From Aeromicrobium sp. (GTDB lineage Bacteria > Actinomycetota > Actinomycetes > Propionibacteriales > Nocardioidaceae), in contig JAOPXO010000053.1 of assembly GCA_025965115.1 (NCBI GenBank), forward strand, positions 1 to 55,090: a stretch of DNA of 55,090 nucleotides, read 5' to 3'. The notes under the pieces are model-generated. The model saw nothing but the letters and a program-made list of their open reading frames with translations, searched no databases and was not told the origin of the DNA. The position numbers and the translations under genes are program-made. Below, piece after piece: positions 34,382 through 45,029 of the stretch; position 1 is the stretch's first letter; every line of letters begins with the position of its first letter.

Positions 34382-35206
34382 TCAGTCGTCCAGCGGGGAC
34401 GCTTCGTCATCGTCGAGCTCATCGGGTATGCCGCGAGCCTTGCGACGGTCGGTGAACTTGGCGATGAGCTCGGACACCAGATAGAGGAAGGTCATCGGGA
34501 TCGCGAGGAACAACATCGTCAGCGGGTCGGTGCTGGGGGTGGCGACCGCGGCGAAGACGAAGATGCCGATGACGGTCCAGGGCCGCGCCTTCGCCAGCTG
34601 TCGGGCGCTCACGATGCCGAGTCGGTTGAGCAGTACGACGACCAGCGGGATCTCGGCGGCCACGCCGAAGACCAGGACGGTGCGGATCACGAAGTTGAGA
34701 TAGTCACTGAGCGACAGCAGCACATTGACCGATGACGGCGCGAAGCTGATCAGCACCTGGATGCCCTTGGGCAGCACGAGGTAGCCGACTGCGACGCCAC
34801 CCGCGAACAATGGCGCGCCGGTCGCCGTCAGCAGGAAGGCCCAACGCTTCTCGTTGCGGTGCAGAGCCGGAAGGATGAAGCCCCAGAGCTGCATGAGCCA
34901 GATCGGGCTCGAGATGACCAGACCGATCGCCAGTGAAAGCTTGAGGCGGAAGCTGAAGGCGCTGGCGACGCCACCGTTCAGGACCAGCTCGGCCTTGAAG
35001 CCCTTGCGCTCAAGGAGTGGCTGGATGCCGTCCACATACGGCTGTTTGAGGAAGTCGAAGGCCTGCGGATAGATGTACCAGCCGACGATGGTGCCGACAA
35101 AGATCGCCAGCGAGGCAATGACAAGTCGTCGACGGAGCTCACGCAGATGTTCGACGAGCGGCATTGCGCCGCCGGCTGGTGGGGGCGTGCCGCGGCGAAG
35201 CGCCAA
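34382..35206 (-). CDS. tatC: Sec-independent (Tat) translocase subunit TatC
   Basis: 274 residues with six membrane segments. MPLVEHLRELRRRL is the conserved TatC N-terminus, followed by SFRLKLSLAIGLVISSPIW and FGVAAEIPLVV. Forms the twin-arginine receptor with TatA. The start is uncertain: TTG at 35206 directly follows tatA, while ATG at 35164 (MPLVEHLREL) is the classic family start. An acidic C-terminal tail (DELDDDEASPLDD) is typical of actinobacteria. Confidence 0.95.
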   Translation of the reverse strand: MALRRGTPPPAGGAMPLVEHLRELRRRLVIASLAIFVGTIVGWYIYPQAFDFLKQPYVDGIQPLLERKGFKAELVLNGGVASAFSFRLKLSLAIGLVISSPIWLMQLWGFILPALHRNEKRWAFLLTATGAPLFAGGVAVGYLVLPKGIQVLISFAPSSVNVLLSLSDYLNFVIRTVLVFGVAAEIPLVVVLLNRLGIVSARQLAKARPWTVIGIFVFAAVATPSTDPLTMLFLAIPMTFLYLVSELIAKFTDRRKARGIPDELDDDEASPLDD

Positions 35207-35209
35207 GCG

Positions 35210-35428
35210 TCAGCCCTGTTCGGGCTTCTTGTCCGCCTCGGCGGCCTCGAGGGCCTCGGTCTTGTTGTCCGGATCGTCATCGTCCGACAGGCTCTTGACC
35301 TCGGACTTGAAGATGCGGAGCGCACGTCCTGAGCCGCGCGCGAGCTCGGGAAGCTTCTTGCCACCGAACAGGAGCAGCACGACTCCAAGCAGGACCAGGA
35401 TCTCGGGCGCGCCAATCTGACGGAACAT
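35210..35428 (-). CDS. tatA: Tat translocase subunit TatA
   Basis: 72 residues: a short N-terminus, one membrane helix (PEILVLLGVVLLLFG), the conserved GGKKLPELARGSGRALRIFKSE amphipathic helix and an acidic/charged tail. Forms the Tat pore. AAGGAG lies six bases before the ATG. Lies between pafC and tatC in the leftward operon. Confidence 0.96.
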   Translation of the reverse strand: MFRQIGAPEILVLLGVVLLLFGGKKLPELARGSGRALRIFKSEVKSLSDDDDPDNKTEALEAAEADKKPEQG

Positions 35429-35449
35429 GACTACTCCTTGTAAGAAGAA

Positions 35450-36406
35450 CTACTGGACATCGTACGCGCGAAGCGCAATAGCAGCTTGACTGGACACATC
35501 GGCGGCGAGTTCGGCGGGCTCGACCACGGAGACCGACCCGGCATTGCGCAGCACCAGCCGGCGCAGCCAGGCCCAATCGGCACCGTAGAGCCGTGCTCGC
35601 CACACACCGTCTTCGCGTTGCTCGAGCAGGTCGACCTGGTAGTACTCGGTCAGCCAATGGGCTCGCGGGTGCAGGTCGACGAGCGCGTACGGCGTCGCCT
35701 CGCCGACCGTGAAGAACCCGGCGGACAGATCGCGCGGGTCGACCTCGTGATCCTCGGCATCGAATGAGGTCAGCTCCGCCGCGAGTATGCGATCGAGTCG
35801 GAAGAATCGCAGGTCCTCGGCCTTGAGACACCACGCTTCGAGGTCGAGCTTGCCCTGCTCGGTGAACAGCCGGCGCGGGTCCACCTGCCGGTCTGTCTGC
35901 TCATCACGCGATGCCGTGGCATACGTCAGCTCGAGCCGTTTGCCCTGCGCGAGGGCGTGTACGACTGTCGAGTGGATCGTCGGGTCGACCTCATCGAGCA
36001 ACACGTCCACGGGGGCCGAGACGGTGTCGCCGACAGCACTTTCAAGTTTGGAGAGCGCGCTGTCGATGACGGTGAGCTCGGACCCGCTCGCCGAGGCCCG
36101 CAGCGTGCGCAGCGCGACGATCAGTGCGACGCCCTCGCGAGTGCTGATGCGCAGCGGGCGGGTCATGAACTCGGCGTCGTGGATGTGCACCACGCCATCG
36201 TCTTCGAGCGCGGTGAGGTCGAAGTCGATCAACTCGCCGGCGTACTCCCCCGTGCCGGTGTACATCAGCAGTCGGAGGTCGTCGCGGATCTGCTTGGGCG
36301 TGACGCCGAATTCGGCGGCCACGTCATTGACGGGAATGCCACCGTGCGCCTGGAGATACGGCACCAGAGCCAGCATGCGCACCACCTGCTGCCGGGATCT
36401 GCTCAT
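35450..36406 (-). CDS. pafC: WYL-domain transcriptional regulator PafC
   Basis: 318 residues: a winged-helix N-terminus (QVVRMLALVPYLQAHGGIPVNDVAAEFGVTPKQIRDDLRLL), then a WYL sensor domain (GKLDLEAWCLKAEDLRFFRLDRI) and a WCX extension. With PafB it forms the DNA-damage activator known from mycobacteria (LexA-independent response). Overlaps pafB by four bases, so the two are made together. Confidence 0.93.
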   Translation of the reverse strand: MSRSRQQVVRMLALVPYLQAHGGIPVNDVAAEFGVTPKQIRDDLRLLMYTGTGEYAGELIDFDLTALEDDGVVHIHDAEFMTRPLRISTREGVALIVALRTLRASASGSELTVIDSALSKLESAVGDTVSAPVDVLLDEVDPTIHSTVVHALAQGKRLELTYATASRDEQTDRQVDPRRLFTEQGKLDLEAWCLKAEDLRFFRLDRILAAELTSFDAEDHEVDPRDLSAGFFTVGEATPYALVDLHPRAHWLTEYYQVDLLEQREDGVWRARLYGADWAWLRRLVLRNAGSVSVVEPAELAADVSSQAAIALRAYDVQ

Positions 36407-37377
36407 GCGAACCCGGCCAGGCTGCCGCTGACCGCAGCCTCAAGCCGCTTGACCACCGCAGCGCGCACATTGTCGGGCGAGACGACGACCACATCGGGTC
36501 CGTAGGACGCCACTTCCGAGGCGAGCTCCCAGTGCGAGGAGTAGCGGACCTCCACCTCGTCGACGCCGTCGCCGAGCGGGGTGACGCGCTCGGCCAGCCG
36601 ACGCAACGCCTGACCGCGTCCTTCCCTGATGTGGAGGACTGCGGCCTCAGACGGGGGTGGTGGGAACAGGTCGCGAGCGACGTCCTTCATGTCCGTGCCT
36701 TCGGGAATTTCGTACGATCCCGGGGCGCCCGCGTTGTCGACGGCACCGATCACCCGGGACAGCCGGAAGATCCGCGGTTCGTCGCGGTCGAGGTCAAAGC
36801 CACCGACGTACCAACGGTCGTGCCACGAGATGATGCCCCACGGCTGGATGTGGCGCTGCATGGCCTCGGCGCCCGGGCGGCGATAGACGAACGACACGGG
36901 TATGCGGCGGGTGACCGCCTCCCACATCGCGTCGAAGGAGGGCTCGTCCGTCGAGAGCTTGGGCTCGGCCATGCGGAGGACGCTGGTGTCGACGTCGACA
37001 CCGATGGCCTTGAGCTTGACCAGCGCTGTGGTCGAGTCGTTGGCGAGTCCTGCGTGTTCCCACACCTGGGTCGCCAAGCCGATGACGGCTGCCTCCTCGC
37101 GGGTCAACGCGAGATCGGGCAGCTCGGCTTCATCACGACGGATGCGGTAGCCCGGCTCGTCGGAGAAGTATTTGTCGTTCTGACCCATCTCGACGTTGAT
37201 GCCGAGCTCGCGCAGCTCTTCCTTGTCGCGCTCGAACATCCGGTCAAATGCCTGATCGGTTGTCGAGTCACGGTAGTCGGCGATGGCCTCGCGGATCTGA
37301 TCCTTGGTGAGGTACTGCTTGCTCACCAACAGAGCGAAGATGAGGTTCATCAACCTCTCGGTCTTGCGCTCGGCCAT
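36403..37377 (-). CDS. pafB: WYL-domain transcriptional regulator PafB
   Basis: 324 residues. N-terminal winged helix, with MNLIFALLVSKQYLTKDQIREAI near the start, then a WYL domain (QPWGIISWHDRWYVGGFDLDRDEPRIFRLSRV). Partner of PafC. It lies 12 bases after the FKBP gene, in the usual pafA-downstream position. Confidence 0.93.
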   Translation of the reverse strand: MAERKTERLMNLIFALLVSKQYLTKDQIREAIADYRDSTTDQAFDRMFERDKEELRELGINVEMGQNDKYFSDEPGYRIRRDEAELPDLALTREEAAVIGLATQVWEHAGLANDSTTALVKLKAIGVDVDTSVLRMAEPKLSTDEPSFDAMWEAVTRRIPVSFVYRRPGAEAMQRHIQPWGIISWHDRWYVGGFDLDRDEPRIFRLSRVIGAVDNAGAPGSYEIPEGTDMKDVARDLFPPPPSEAAVLHIREGRGQALRRLAERVTPLGDGVDEVEVRYSSHWELASEVASYGPDVVVVSPDNVRAAVVKRLEAAVSGSLAGFA

Positions 37378-37389
37378 GTCCGGAGGATG

Positions 37390-38307
37390 TCAGAAAGCGT
37401 CGAGCAAGTCGATTGAGAAGATCAGCGTGTCGCCGCCCTTGATGTCCGGCGGGCTGCCCGCAGCCTTGTAGGCAACGCTGGCGGGACAGACGAGCACGAC
37501 GCGACTGCCGACCTTCTGGCCGACGAGCTCATCGGTCCAGCACTTGATCAACTGGCCTTCAGTGAGCTGGAACGACGACGCTGCGCCGCGCGCCCAAGAG
37601 GAGTCGAAGACCTTGCCGGCCGGGTAGATCTGTCCGACGTACTGAACGCTGAGGGTCTGGCCGGTCTTGACCGTTGCGCCGCTGCCCTGGATCACGACGT
37701 GCGCGCTCTCCTTGGTCTGCTTGGCTGCGGTCTTGCTCGTCTTGGCGAACTTGTCGGGCTGGTTCTTGGCGTCCAGCACGAGCTTGGGCAGATCACTCGG
37801 CAGGCTCTTTGCCTTGCCGGCAGCCATCGGCGGCACCTTGGCCACGATGTCGAACAGGAAGACCATCGTGTCGGTCTTCTTCATGTCGAGATCGGGCTGG
37901 GCCTTGCCGAAGCCATCCTTTGGCGGAATCGCGACGAGCACCCTGCTGCCGACGGTCTGGTTGGTCAGGCCCTTGACGAAGCCGGGCAGAATCGTCGTCG
38001 GCGACAGTGTGATGGTCAGCGGCTTGTTACTCGTGAATGAGTTGTCGAACTGCTTGCCGGTGCGGCCGTTGACGGCGACGTAGTTGACCTTCACCGAATC
38101 GCCTGCGACCACCTTGACGCCGCCACCCTTGTTGAGCACGCGAGTCGTGGTCTTGGTGGCCTTGAAGCCCTTGCCGACCTTGACCTTCGGGCTGGCCGCC
38201 TTGCTCACGGTGACCTTGTCGAGGCTGCCGCCGGACGAGTCACTTCCGCCACAGCCCGCGAGGACAAGACTGGCAGCGGCAAGTGTTGCCAGGAGAGTAC
38301 GACGCAC
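37390..38307 (-). CDS. FKBP-type peptidyl-prolyl isomerase lipoprotein
   Basis: 305 residues. Signal peptide with lipobox LAGC (Cys about 19), then two FKBP-like domains: GDSVKVNYVAVNGRTGKQFDNSF...IPPKDGFG, and GQTLSVQYVGQIYPAGKVFDSSW...VVLVCPASVAYKAAG. A lysine-rich linker joins them. Extracytoplasmic folding catalyst or chaperone. GTG start; the -10 TAGGAT (minus strand, 38343-38348) gives a leader of about 30 bases. FKBP genes commonly sit between pafA and pafB. Confidence 0.92.
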   Translation of the reverse strand: MRRTLLATLAAASLVLAGCGGSDSSGGSLDKVTVSKAASPKVKVGKGFKATKTTTRVLNKGGGVKVVAGDSVKVNYVAVNGRTGKQFDNSFTSNKPLTITLSPTTILPGFVKGLTNQTVGSRVLVAIPPKDGFGKAQPDLDMKKTDTMVFLFDIVAKVPPMAAGKAKSLPSDLPKLVLDAKNQPDKFAKTSKTAAKQTKESAHVVIQGSGATVKTGQTLSVQYVGQIYPAGKVFDSSWARGAASSFQLTEGQLIKCWTDELVGQKVGSRVVLVCPASVAYKAAGSPPDIKGGDTLIFSIDLLDAF

Positions 38308-38373
38308 GACACAACCTTTGATGGTGAGGACAGGCCGTGGTCATCCTAACGACCTCGGCCAAGATGCTGACGG

Positions 38374-39735
38374 TCACATACCGTCGATGAGGCGTTGCAC
38401 CCGCTCGTCGTGGGACCGAAATGGATCTTTGCAGAGCACGGTGCGTTGGGCCTGATCGTTGAGCTTGAGATGCACCCAGTCGACGGTGAAGTCGCGTCGG
38501 CGCTCCTGGGCGCGTTTGATGAAGTCTCCGCGTAGTCTGGCGCGCGTCGTCTGTGGCGGCACCGACTTGGCTTGGAAGACATCGAGGTCATTCGTCACCC
38601 GGGCGACAGCACCCTGCTTCTCCAGCAGGTAGAAGATTCCGCGGTCGCGACGGATGTCGTGATAGGCGAGGTCGAGCTGTGCGATGCGTGGATCGCCCCA
38701 GCTCATGCCGTGAACTGTGCGGTAGCGGTCGAGCAGCTTGTATTTGATGACCCAGTCGATCTCTCGCTCGACGAGTGAGAGATCTTCGGACTCCACGGCC
38801 TTGAGGGTCCGCTCCCACAGATCGAGGACCCGGGTGATGGTGGGCGTGTGCAGGCCGTGGCGGTCGACGAACTCAGCGGCTTTCCCGAAGTACTCGGCCT
38901 GAATCTCCAACGCAGACAGCTCGCGGCCATTCGCGAGCTGAACCTTCTTGCGGCCGGTCATGTCGTGGGCGATCTCGCGGATCGCCCGGATCGGGTTGTC
39001 GAGCGTCATGTCGCGCATCGAGACACCGCCCTCGATCATCCGCAGCACGAGGTCGGTCGTCGCCACCTTGAGCAGCGTGGTGGTTTCGCTCATGTTGGAG
39101 TCGCCGACGATGACGTGCAGACGCCGGAAGCGCTCGGCATCGGCATGCGGCTCGTCGCGGGTGTTGATGATCGGCCGTGAGCGCGTGGTGGCGCTCGAGA
39201 CGCCTTCCCAGATGTGCTCGGCGCGCTGGCTGACCGAGAAGATCGTGCCGCGCGGCGTCTGCTGGATCTTGCCGGCACCGCAGATGATCTGACGTGACAC
39301 CAGGAACGGTATGAGGACGTCGGCAAGGCGGCTGAACTCCCCGGCACGGCTCACGAGGTAGTTCTCATGGCAGCCGTATGAGTTGCCGGCGGAGTCGGTG
39401 TTGTTCTTGAACAGGTAGATGTCGCCCTCGACGCCGTCATCGGCAAGCCGTTGCTGGGCGTCGATCATCAAGCCCTCGAGGATGCGCTCCCCCGCCCGAT
39501 CGTGGGTGACCAGATCGACGAGGTCATCGCATTCGGGCGTCGCGTACTCGGGATGGCTGCCGACATCGAGGTACAGGCGTGCCCCATTGCGCAGAAACAC
39601 ATTGCTGCTGCGGCCCCACGAGACCACGCGGCGGAACAGATAGCGGGCGACCTCGTCGGGCGACAGGCGGCGCTGCCCCTTGAACGAGCACGTCACGCCG
39701 TACTCGTTCTCGATACCGAAGATTCGGCGGTCCAT
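38374..39735 (-). CDS. pafA: Pup-protein ligase PafA
   Basis: 453 residues, glutamine-synthetase-like. [15 protein letters not shown] is the N-terminal signature (ATP/Mg glutamates); [29 protein letters not shown] is the core motif shared with Dop. It joins the Pup C-terminal glutamate to substrate lysines. TAGGCT on the minus strand lies exactly six bases before the ATG (leaderless). A homologue of Dop encoded 5 kb upstream. Confidence 0.97.
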   Translation of the reverse strand: MDRRIFGIENEYGVTCSFKGQRRLSPDEVARYLFRRVVSWGRSSNVFLRNGARLYLDVGSHPEYATPECDDLVDLVTHDRAGERILEGLMIDAQQRLADDGVEGDIYLFKNNTDSAGNSYGCHENYLVSRAGEFSRLADVLIPFLVSRQIICGAGKIQQTPRGTIFSVSQRAEHIWEGVSSATTRSRPIINTRDEPHADAERFRRLHVIVGDSNMSETTTLLKVATTDLVLRMIEGGVSMRDMTLDNPIRAIREIAHDMTGRKKVQLANGRELSALEIQAEYFGKAAEFVDRHGLHTPTITRVLDLWERTLKAVESEDLSLVEREIDWVIKYKLLDRYRTVHGMSWGDPRIAQLDLAYHDIRRDRGIFYLLEKQGAVARVTNDLDVFQAKSVPPQTTRARLRGDFIKRAQERRRDFTVDWVHLKLNDQAQRTVLCKDPFRSHDERVQRLIDGM

Positions 39736-39785
39736 ACGCTCAGCCTAGTCGGGCGAACACGTGCTGGCCGCGCGGCGCGCAAACG

Positions 39786-41567
39786 TCACAGTGTTGTAGC
39801 CGGCGCATACTCGCGCAGAAGCAGCAGCATTTCCTCGTACGGACCGATCACGTACGCAAGATCACCGGAGGCGAATCTTGTGTTGCGGCGCGGCGGGTGC
39901 TCGGTCGATCCATCGGTGCGGCGCAGCGAGACGACCCGCACGCGAGCCGACAGCTCGACCATCGCGAGTCCGTCGAGCCCGCTGCGTGGCTCCACGCCGA
40001 CGCTCGCGACAACGAGCGGCTGATCGCCAACGTAGAACGTGCTCAGGATGTTGAGTCCGAGAGCGGCACCGACGAACCACGGTGCAGCCAGCGCGGCCGG
40101 CGAGCGTACGTAGCGAAAGTCGAAGCTGCTCTCGACGGTTTGTGCAAGGCGGCGGTCGAACAGTCGCAGCACGACCGGGACGTCCGACCATCGATCGGCC
40201 AACAGATCGCGCACGGCAAGACCGGTCTCGATGTTCGCGAGGTCGTCGCTGGTCATGACCGCGACCGCCCGCGCCGCACCGAGCCGTACCGCCGACAACG
40301 TCTCGGGCAGCGTTGCGTCGGCCACCAGGAGGGGAACCTTGGCCCGGGACAGCTGTGCCAGGAAGCGATTGTCCTCGTCGGACTCCACGACGACGACGTC
40401 GACACCGGCCGCCCTGAGACCGTCGACGATCGCGATGCCGATCGATCCCAGGCCCACCACGATCACGTGATCCGACAGTCCGTCGACCTTGCGACGACCG
40501 AGTGTCTGCTGGATGGTCCGACTGATCAGGGCGTTCGTGAGCAGGGCAAAGAACACTGTCGCCAGCGTCGCGCCGACCACCATCAGCAAGATTGCCCAGA
40601 GACGGAGCCACGAGTGCTGGTCACGGAAATAGAAGTCGCCGTAGCCGACCGTCCCGATCGTCTCGACCGTGAAGTACAACGCGTCGAGGGGCGACATGCG
40701 GGTGCCGTCAGGCTCTCTGTAGCCCACGATGAGGACGGCGATCGAGGTCCCAGTGAGCACGGCGAGCGCGACCAGGGCGCGCTTGAGCCGACGATCCATC
40801 CCGGAGATCACGGCCCGGAGCAGCGAGGCGCGGCCCTTTGCCTCCGTACGAGGCGCACGAGCGCCGATGAAGGCCAGAGGAGCGGCTTTGCGCTGCTGGG
40901 GCGCAATATCAGCAGCGAGCAGATCCTCGGCGGTCCCGATCATGACGGCGGTGTCTCCAGCTGCGATCAACTCGTCGCGGCCGGGGGCAATGATGACCTG
41001 CGCACTGCCGGCGGGGATGATCGCAATCGGTGCAAGATCGCCGTACACGTCGCGCAATGATCCCGACGTCGAGCACACCGTCTCGGTGACCACGAGCCGG
41101 TCGTCACCCAGCACGAGTCGCTGTACCCCCGTACGAACACAGGCTTCGACCACCGACGGAGCCGAGAGACTCGCGACGTCCAGCACAGCTACGCCGATGT
41201 CCTCGAGTGCGCGACCCACTGATGCGTTGCGCAGCTGTACGACCACGCGGACGGAAGGTCGCAGCTCTCGTACTAGAAGTGCGGTTGCGAGGGTGTGGAG
41301 GTCACTGGATTCCACACAGACGAGAGCCTGTGCCCCGCCGAGGCCGGCTGTCACCAGAGTCTCGTGTTGTCGCGAGTCACCAGCGATGTGGGGTACGCCG
41401 AGCGCTGCCAGCGCTGGAAGTAGTCGCGCGTCCGGAAGGTCGTCCACCACGACTACGGCGACGCCGGCAAGGTCGAGCTGCTCCACTATCCGGAGACCCT
41501 CGTCGTGCAGGCCGCACACGATGACGTGTCCGGTCAGAGCCTCGGTGTCAGGTGGCGAGGCGGACAT
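39786..41567 (-). CDS. Potassium channel with two RCK (TrkA-N) domains
   Basis: 593 residues. Domain order: N-terminal RCK domain (GHVIVCGLHDEGLRIVEQL), a first membrane helix (ALVALAVLTGTSIAVLIV), pore loop with selectivity filter TVETIGTVGYGDF, a second membrane helix, and a second RCK domain (DHVIVVGLGSIGIAIVDGL) with a C-terminal extension. An RCK-TM-pore-TM-RCK layout with duplicated nucleotide-binding domains. Predicted K+ channel gated by nucleotide or ions. Lies between prcA and pafA; no known link to the proteasome. Confidence 0.88.
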   Translation of the reverse strand: MSASPPDTEALTGHVIVCGLHDEGLRIVEQLDLAGVAVVVVDDLPDARLLPALAALGVPHIAGDSRQHETLVTAGLGGAQALVCVESSDLHTLATALLVRELRPSVRVVVQLRNASVGRALEDIGVAVLDVASLSAPSVVEACVRTGVQRLVLGDDRLVVTETVCSTSGSLRDVYGDLAPIAIIPAGSAQVIIAPGRDELIAAGDTAVMIGTAEDLLAADIAPQQRKAAPLAFIGARAPRTEAKGRASLLRAVISGMDRRLKRALVALAVLTGTSIAVLIVGYREPDGTRMSPLDALYFTVETIGTVGYGDFYFRDQHSWLRLWAILLMVVGATLATVFFALLTNALISRTIQQTLGRRKVDGLSDHVIVVGLGSIGIAIVDGLRAAGVDVVVVESDEDNRFLAQLSRAKVPLLVADATLPETLSAVRLGAARAVAVMTSDDLANIETGLAVRDLLADRWSDVPVVLRLFDRRLAQTVESSFDFRYVRSPAALAAPWFVGAALGLNILSTFYVGDQPLVVASVGVEPRSGLDGLAMVELSARVRVVSLRRTDGSTEHPPRRNTRFASGDLAYVIGPYEEMLLLLREYAPATTL

Positions 41568-41638
41568 CCCGCCAGCGTGGCCGCCCGATGTTGCCGGCCG
41601 GTTCCGTGCGGGTTAACCCCAGTTGCGCATGTGGGCGA

Positions 41639-42334
41639 TCACGAACCGAGTGCGGCGGTGACATCGACGTCGCTCAGCCGCCGGAACTTGCGGGGTTGCG
41701 ATCGGGTGCGGGTCAGGACTGCCACCTCGAGCGCGGACGCCTCGACCGTGCGAGCCGGCTCGACATCCTGGCCGAGCGCGGTCACGGCGATACTCATCGC
41801 CTTCCCGAGTTTCAGACCGGCCTTGTAGTGCTCACCGAGATGAGCCTCAACCTCTTCGCTCTGACCACCCATGACGCCAAAGCCCTGCACGTCGGCAACT
41901 GAGCCGTCATACATCAGCCGATAGATCTGGTCTTCCTCGCTGGTGTCGCCGACCTCGGCGACGAAGATCTCGACCTCGTAGGGCTTCTCACCGCCGGAGG
42001 AGAAGATCGTGCCGAGCGTCTGGGCGTAGGCGTTGGCCAGTCCCCGGCCGGTGACATCCCGACGGTCATAGGAATAGCCGCGCAGGTCGGCAAGGCGCAC
42101 GCCCGCAATGCGGAGGTTCTCGAACTCGTTGTAGCGACCCACCGCGGCAAAGCCGATGCGGTCGTAGATCTCGCTGATCTTGTGCAGTGCGCGCGAAGGG
42201 TTCTCCGCGACGAACAAGATGCCGTCGGCGTACTGCACGACAGCGACGCTTCGACCCCGGGAGATGCCTTTGCGCGCGAAGTCGGCGCGGTCCTTCATCA
42301 GCTGTTCGGGCGAGACGTAGAACGGTTGCGTCAT
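41639..42334 (-). CDS. prcA: 20S proteasome alpha subunit
   Basis: 231 residues. It begins [32 protein letters not shown], the actinobacterial alpha subunit N-terminus. Forms the outer gated rings docking Mpa. ATG at 42334 has GGAGG seven bases upstream; the longer track start overlaps prcB and is rejected. The gap to prcB is 28 bases. Confidence 0.97.
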   Translation of the reverse strand: MTQPFYVSPEQLMKDRADFARKGISRGRSVAVVQYADGILFVAENPSRALHKISEIYDRIGFAAVGRYNEFENLRIAGVRLADLRGYSYDRRDVTGRGLANAYAQTLGTIFSSGGEKPYEVEIFVAEVGDTSEEDQIYRLMYDGSVADVQGFGVMGGQSEEVEAHLGEHYKAGLKLGKAMSIAVTALGQDVEPARTVEASALEVAVLTRTRSQPRKFRRLSDVDVTAALGS

Positions 42335-42362
42335 CGTTGGCCTCCAGACATGGTGCGCATCA

Positions 42363-43184
42363 TCAGCTGAGAGGGGCGTTGGGGCCGTCGGGACGGGCCA
42401 TCCGGCCGCCAATGACGTCATCGGCGATCGCGCCGACCTCGTCATCGGAGAGTCGGCGGTAGCCCTCGGCAGTGACCACGGCGACGACCGGGAAGATGCG
42501 GCGGGTCAGATCGGGGCCGCCGGTGGCCGAATCGTCATCGGCCGCGTCGTAGAGGGCCTGGATCGTCGCCGTGACGCAATCGGCCTCGGTCAGATCGGGT
42601 CCGTAGATCTTCTTGAGCGAGCCGCGGGCGAACATCGAGCCGGAGCCGACCGAGTGGAAGCCGCTGAACTCCTCGTAGCGGCCGCCAGTGACGTCATAGG
42701 AGAAGATGCGGCCCTGCTGGGTCTCGAGGTCGAAGCCGGCGAACAGCGGCACCACGGCGAGCCCCTGCATTGCGAGACCGAGGTTGCCGCGGATCAGTGC
42801 GGCGAGGCGGTTGGCTTTGCCGTCGGCCGACAACACCATGCCTTCGATTTTTTCGTAGTGCTCGAGCTCGACCTGGAACAGCCGGACCAGCTCGATTGCC
42901 AGGCCGGCACTGCCGGCGATGCCGATGCAGGAGTATTCGTCGGCCGGGAAGACCTTCTGGATGTCGCGCTGCGCGATGACATTGCCCATCGTGGCGCGAC
43001 GGTCGCCGGCCATCACGACTCCGCCGTCGAACGTCGCTGCGACGATCGTCGTGCCATGCGGGGCGAGGTCGCCGTGCGCGCCTTCGCCGCGGGTCGCAGC
43101 GCCTGGCATCAGATCTGGCGCCTGGGAGGCGAGGTAGTCGGCGAAGGAGGATGAACCCGACAGGCGGTTGCCGTCAGGCAGCAT
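42363..43184 (-). CDS. prcB: 20S proteasome beta subunit
   Basis: 273 residues including a 44-residue propeptide. The autocleavage site is [13 protein letters not shown], exposing Thr45 as the catalytic nucleophile; DRRATMGN and the lysine region follow. ATG at 43184 overlaps the pup stop (TGATG). Forms the inner catalytic rings. Confidence 0.97.
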   Translation of the reverse strand: MLPDGNRLSGSSSFADYLASQAPDLMPGAATRGEGAHGDLAPHGTTIVAATFDGGVVMAGDRRATMGNVIAQRDIQKVFPADEYSCIGIAGSAGLAIELVRLFQVELEHYEKIEGMVLSADGKANRLAALIRGNLGLAMQGLAVVPLFAGFDLETQQGRIFSYDVTGGRYEEFSGFHSVGSGSMFARGSLKKIYGPDLTEADCVTATIQALYDAADDDSATGGPDLTRRIFPVVAVVTAEGYRRLSDDEVGAIADDVIGGRMARPDGPNAPLS

Positions 43185-43378
43185 CACTGCCCGCCCTTCT
43201 GCACGAAGCTGCGCACGAACTCCTCGGCATTTTCCTCGAGCACGTCGTCGATCTCGTCGAGGATCGAGTCGACGTCGTCATCGAGCTTGACCTTCTGCTC
43301 CGTGTCGACCTCGGTCGAATCGACCTGAGCCTCGGCCTCGGTGGATTTGCGGGTGCTCTTGTGCTGCTGTTCGGACAT
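43184..43378 (-). CDS. pup: Prokaryotic ubiquitin-like protein Pup
   Basis: 64 residues, acidic and disordered, with the C-terminal [11 protein letters not shown]. The terminal Gln means Dop must deamidate it to GGE before ligation. TAGGGT on the minus strand lies exactly six bases before the ATG, so pup-prcB-prcA has its own leaderless promoter. Confidence 0.98.
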   Translation of the reverse strand: MSEQQHKSTRKSTEAEAQVDSTEVDTEQKVKLDDDVDSILDEIDDVLEENAEEFVRSFVQKGGQ

Positions 43379-43431
43379 ACGCCAACCCTATCTCGCGCGA
43401 CTGACTTGCACGGGCCGTAGCCACCGGATTC

Positions 43432-44934
43432 TTAGCGCTTGGTGATCGCCGCGAACAGGTCTGCTGCCGTGCCGCTGGTCTCGAACAGCTCGCCGACGTG
43501 CTCGGCGGTGCCTCTCAGGGGCTCCATCGTCGGTATGCGTTGCAGCGAATCGTGGCCTGGGAGGTCGAAGATCACCGAGTCCCACGAGGCCGCGGCGATG
43601 TCCTTGGCGAACTTCGTGAGGCACATACCGCGGAAGTAGGCGCGGGTGTCCTGCGGTGGGTCAGTCACCGCTGCCGCGATCTGGGCCTCGGTGATCAATC
43701 GGTCGATCCGGCCCGTGCGTACGAGCTGGTGGTAGAGCCCTTTGTGCAGCCGGATGTCGTGGTACTGGACGTCGACGAGGTGCAGCTTCGCGTGATCCCA
43801 CTCGAGCCCGTCACGTTCGCGGTAGCGCTCAAGCAGGGCCAGCTTGGCTACCCAGTCGAGCTCGCGTACGCACTCCATCGGATCACGTGCCAGGCGGTCG
43901 AGGACGCTCTCCCAACGGCTCAGGATGTCATCGGTCTGCTCGTCCGACCCCTCGCGCTCCACGAACGCCTTGGCCTGGGTGAGGTAGTGCCCCTGAATCT
44001 CCAGCGCCGTCATCGAGCGTCCGTCGGCAAGCTGCACGGTCGTCGTCAGTGTCGGGTCGTACGAGATCTCGTGCAGGGCGGTGACCGGTGTGGCCAGCGC
44101 AAGGTTGCCGGTCAGGAAGCCGGCTTCAATCATCGCGAGCACCAGTGAGGTGGTGCCGTGCTTGAGGTAGATCGCCGTCTCGGAGCAGTTGGCATCGCCG
44201 ATGATCACGTGCAGGCGGCGGTACTTCTTCGGATCGGCATGGGGTTCGTCGCGGGTGTTGATGATTGGCCGCTTGAGCGTGGTCTCGAGCCCGACACCGA
44301 CTTCGAAGTAGTCGGCGCGCTGGCTGATCTGGAAGGCGTGGACGCTGCCGTCCTGCTTCTGGCCGACCCGTCCGGCGCCGGTGAACACCTGGCGCGAGAC
44401 GAAGAACGGCGTGAGGTGCTCGACGATTTTGTCGAACGGCACGTCACGGCGCATCAGATAGTTCTCATGCGCTCCGTAGGAGGCGCCCTTGTTGTCGATG
44501 TTGTTCTTGTAGAGCACGATCGGCGCGGTGTTGGGGATCTGCGCTGCGAGCTCGGCACCCAGCCGCATGACGTTCTCGCCGGCCTTCTCCCAGATCACCA
44601 CATCCATCGGATTGGTGACCTCGGGGCTGGAGTACTCCGGGTGTGCGTGATCGACATAGAGCCGCGCGCCGTTGGTGAGGATGATGTTGGCCAGACCCAT
44701 GTCCTCGTCGGTGAGCTGGGACGGGTCGGCGACCTCACGGCTCAGGTCGAATCCGCGCGCGTCACGCAGCGGGTTCTCCTCCTCGAAGTCCCAGCGGGCG
44801 CGGCGGGTCAGGCCGTGTGCGGCGGCGTACGCGTTGACGACGTGAGTCGACGCGACCATCGGGTTGGCGTGCGGCTGTCCTTGCACGGCGATGCCGTACT
44901 CGACCTCACTCCCCTGCACCCGTCTCACGCTCAT
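43432..44934 (-). CDS. dop: Deamidase/depupylase Dop
   Basis: 500 residues, paralogue of Paf[23 protein letters not shown] is the Dop N-terminus; [28 protein letters not shown] is the shared core. Activates Pup and also removes it from substrates. TAGGCT on the minus strand lies six bases before the ATG (leaderless). About 53 bases separate it from pup. Confidence 0.97.
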   Translation of the reverse strand: MSVRRVQGSEVEYGIAVQGQPHANPMVASTHVVNAYAAAHGLTRRARWDFEEENPLRDARGFDLSREVADPSQLTDEDMGLANIILTNGARLYVDHAHPEYSSPEVTNPMDVVIWEKAGENVMRLGAELAAQIPNTAPIVLYKNNIDNKGASYGAHENYLMRRDVPFDKIVEHLTPFFVSRQVFTGAGRVGQKQDGSVHAFQISQRADYFEVGVGLETTLKRPIINTRDEPHADPKKYRRLHVIIGDANCSETAIYLKHGTTSLVLAMIEAGFLTGNLALATPVTALHEISYDPTLTTTVQLADGRSMTALEIQGHYLTQAKAFVEREGSDEQTDDILSRWESVLDRLARDPMECVRELDWVAKLALLERYRERDGLEWDHAKLHLVDVQYHDIRLHKGLYHQLVRTGRIDRLITEAQIAAAVTDPPQDTRAYFRGMCLTKFAKDIAAASWDSVIFDLPGHDSLQRIPTMEPLRGTAEHVGELFETSGTAADLFAAITKR

Positions 44935-44988
44935 GCGGCCAGCCTACGGTCACGCATGTGGCGTCCGAGTCGTTGGTCACACTGGAGC

Positions 44989-45006
44989 AACGTGGCTCGT
45001 CACGTT
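44989..45006. promoter_or_regulatory. Inverted repeat AACGTG-gctcgt-CACGTT upstream of MFS exporter
   Basis: Perfect six-base arms. It overlaps the expected -35 region of a promoter with -10 TAGCAT (45020-45025) in the 127-base divergent gap to dop. Candidate repressor site for the exporter gene. Confidence 0.5.
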
Positions 45007-45029
45007 CCTGGGTCAGGGCTAGCATTCTG

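Noticed and set aside
41610-41619. GGGTTAACCC palindrome between prcA and the channel gene
   Set aside because: Ten bases only and not placed against a convincing promoter; too weak to call an operator.
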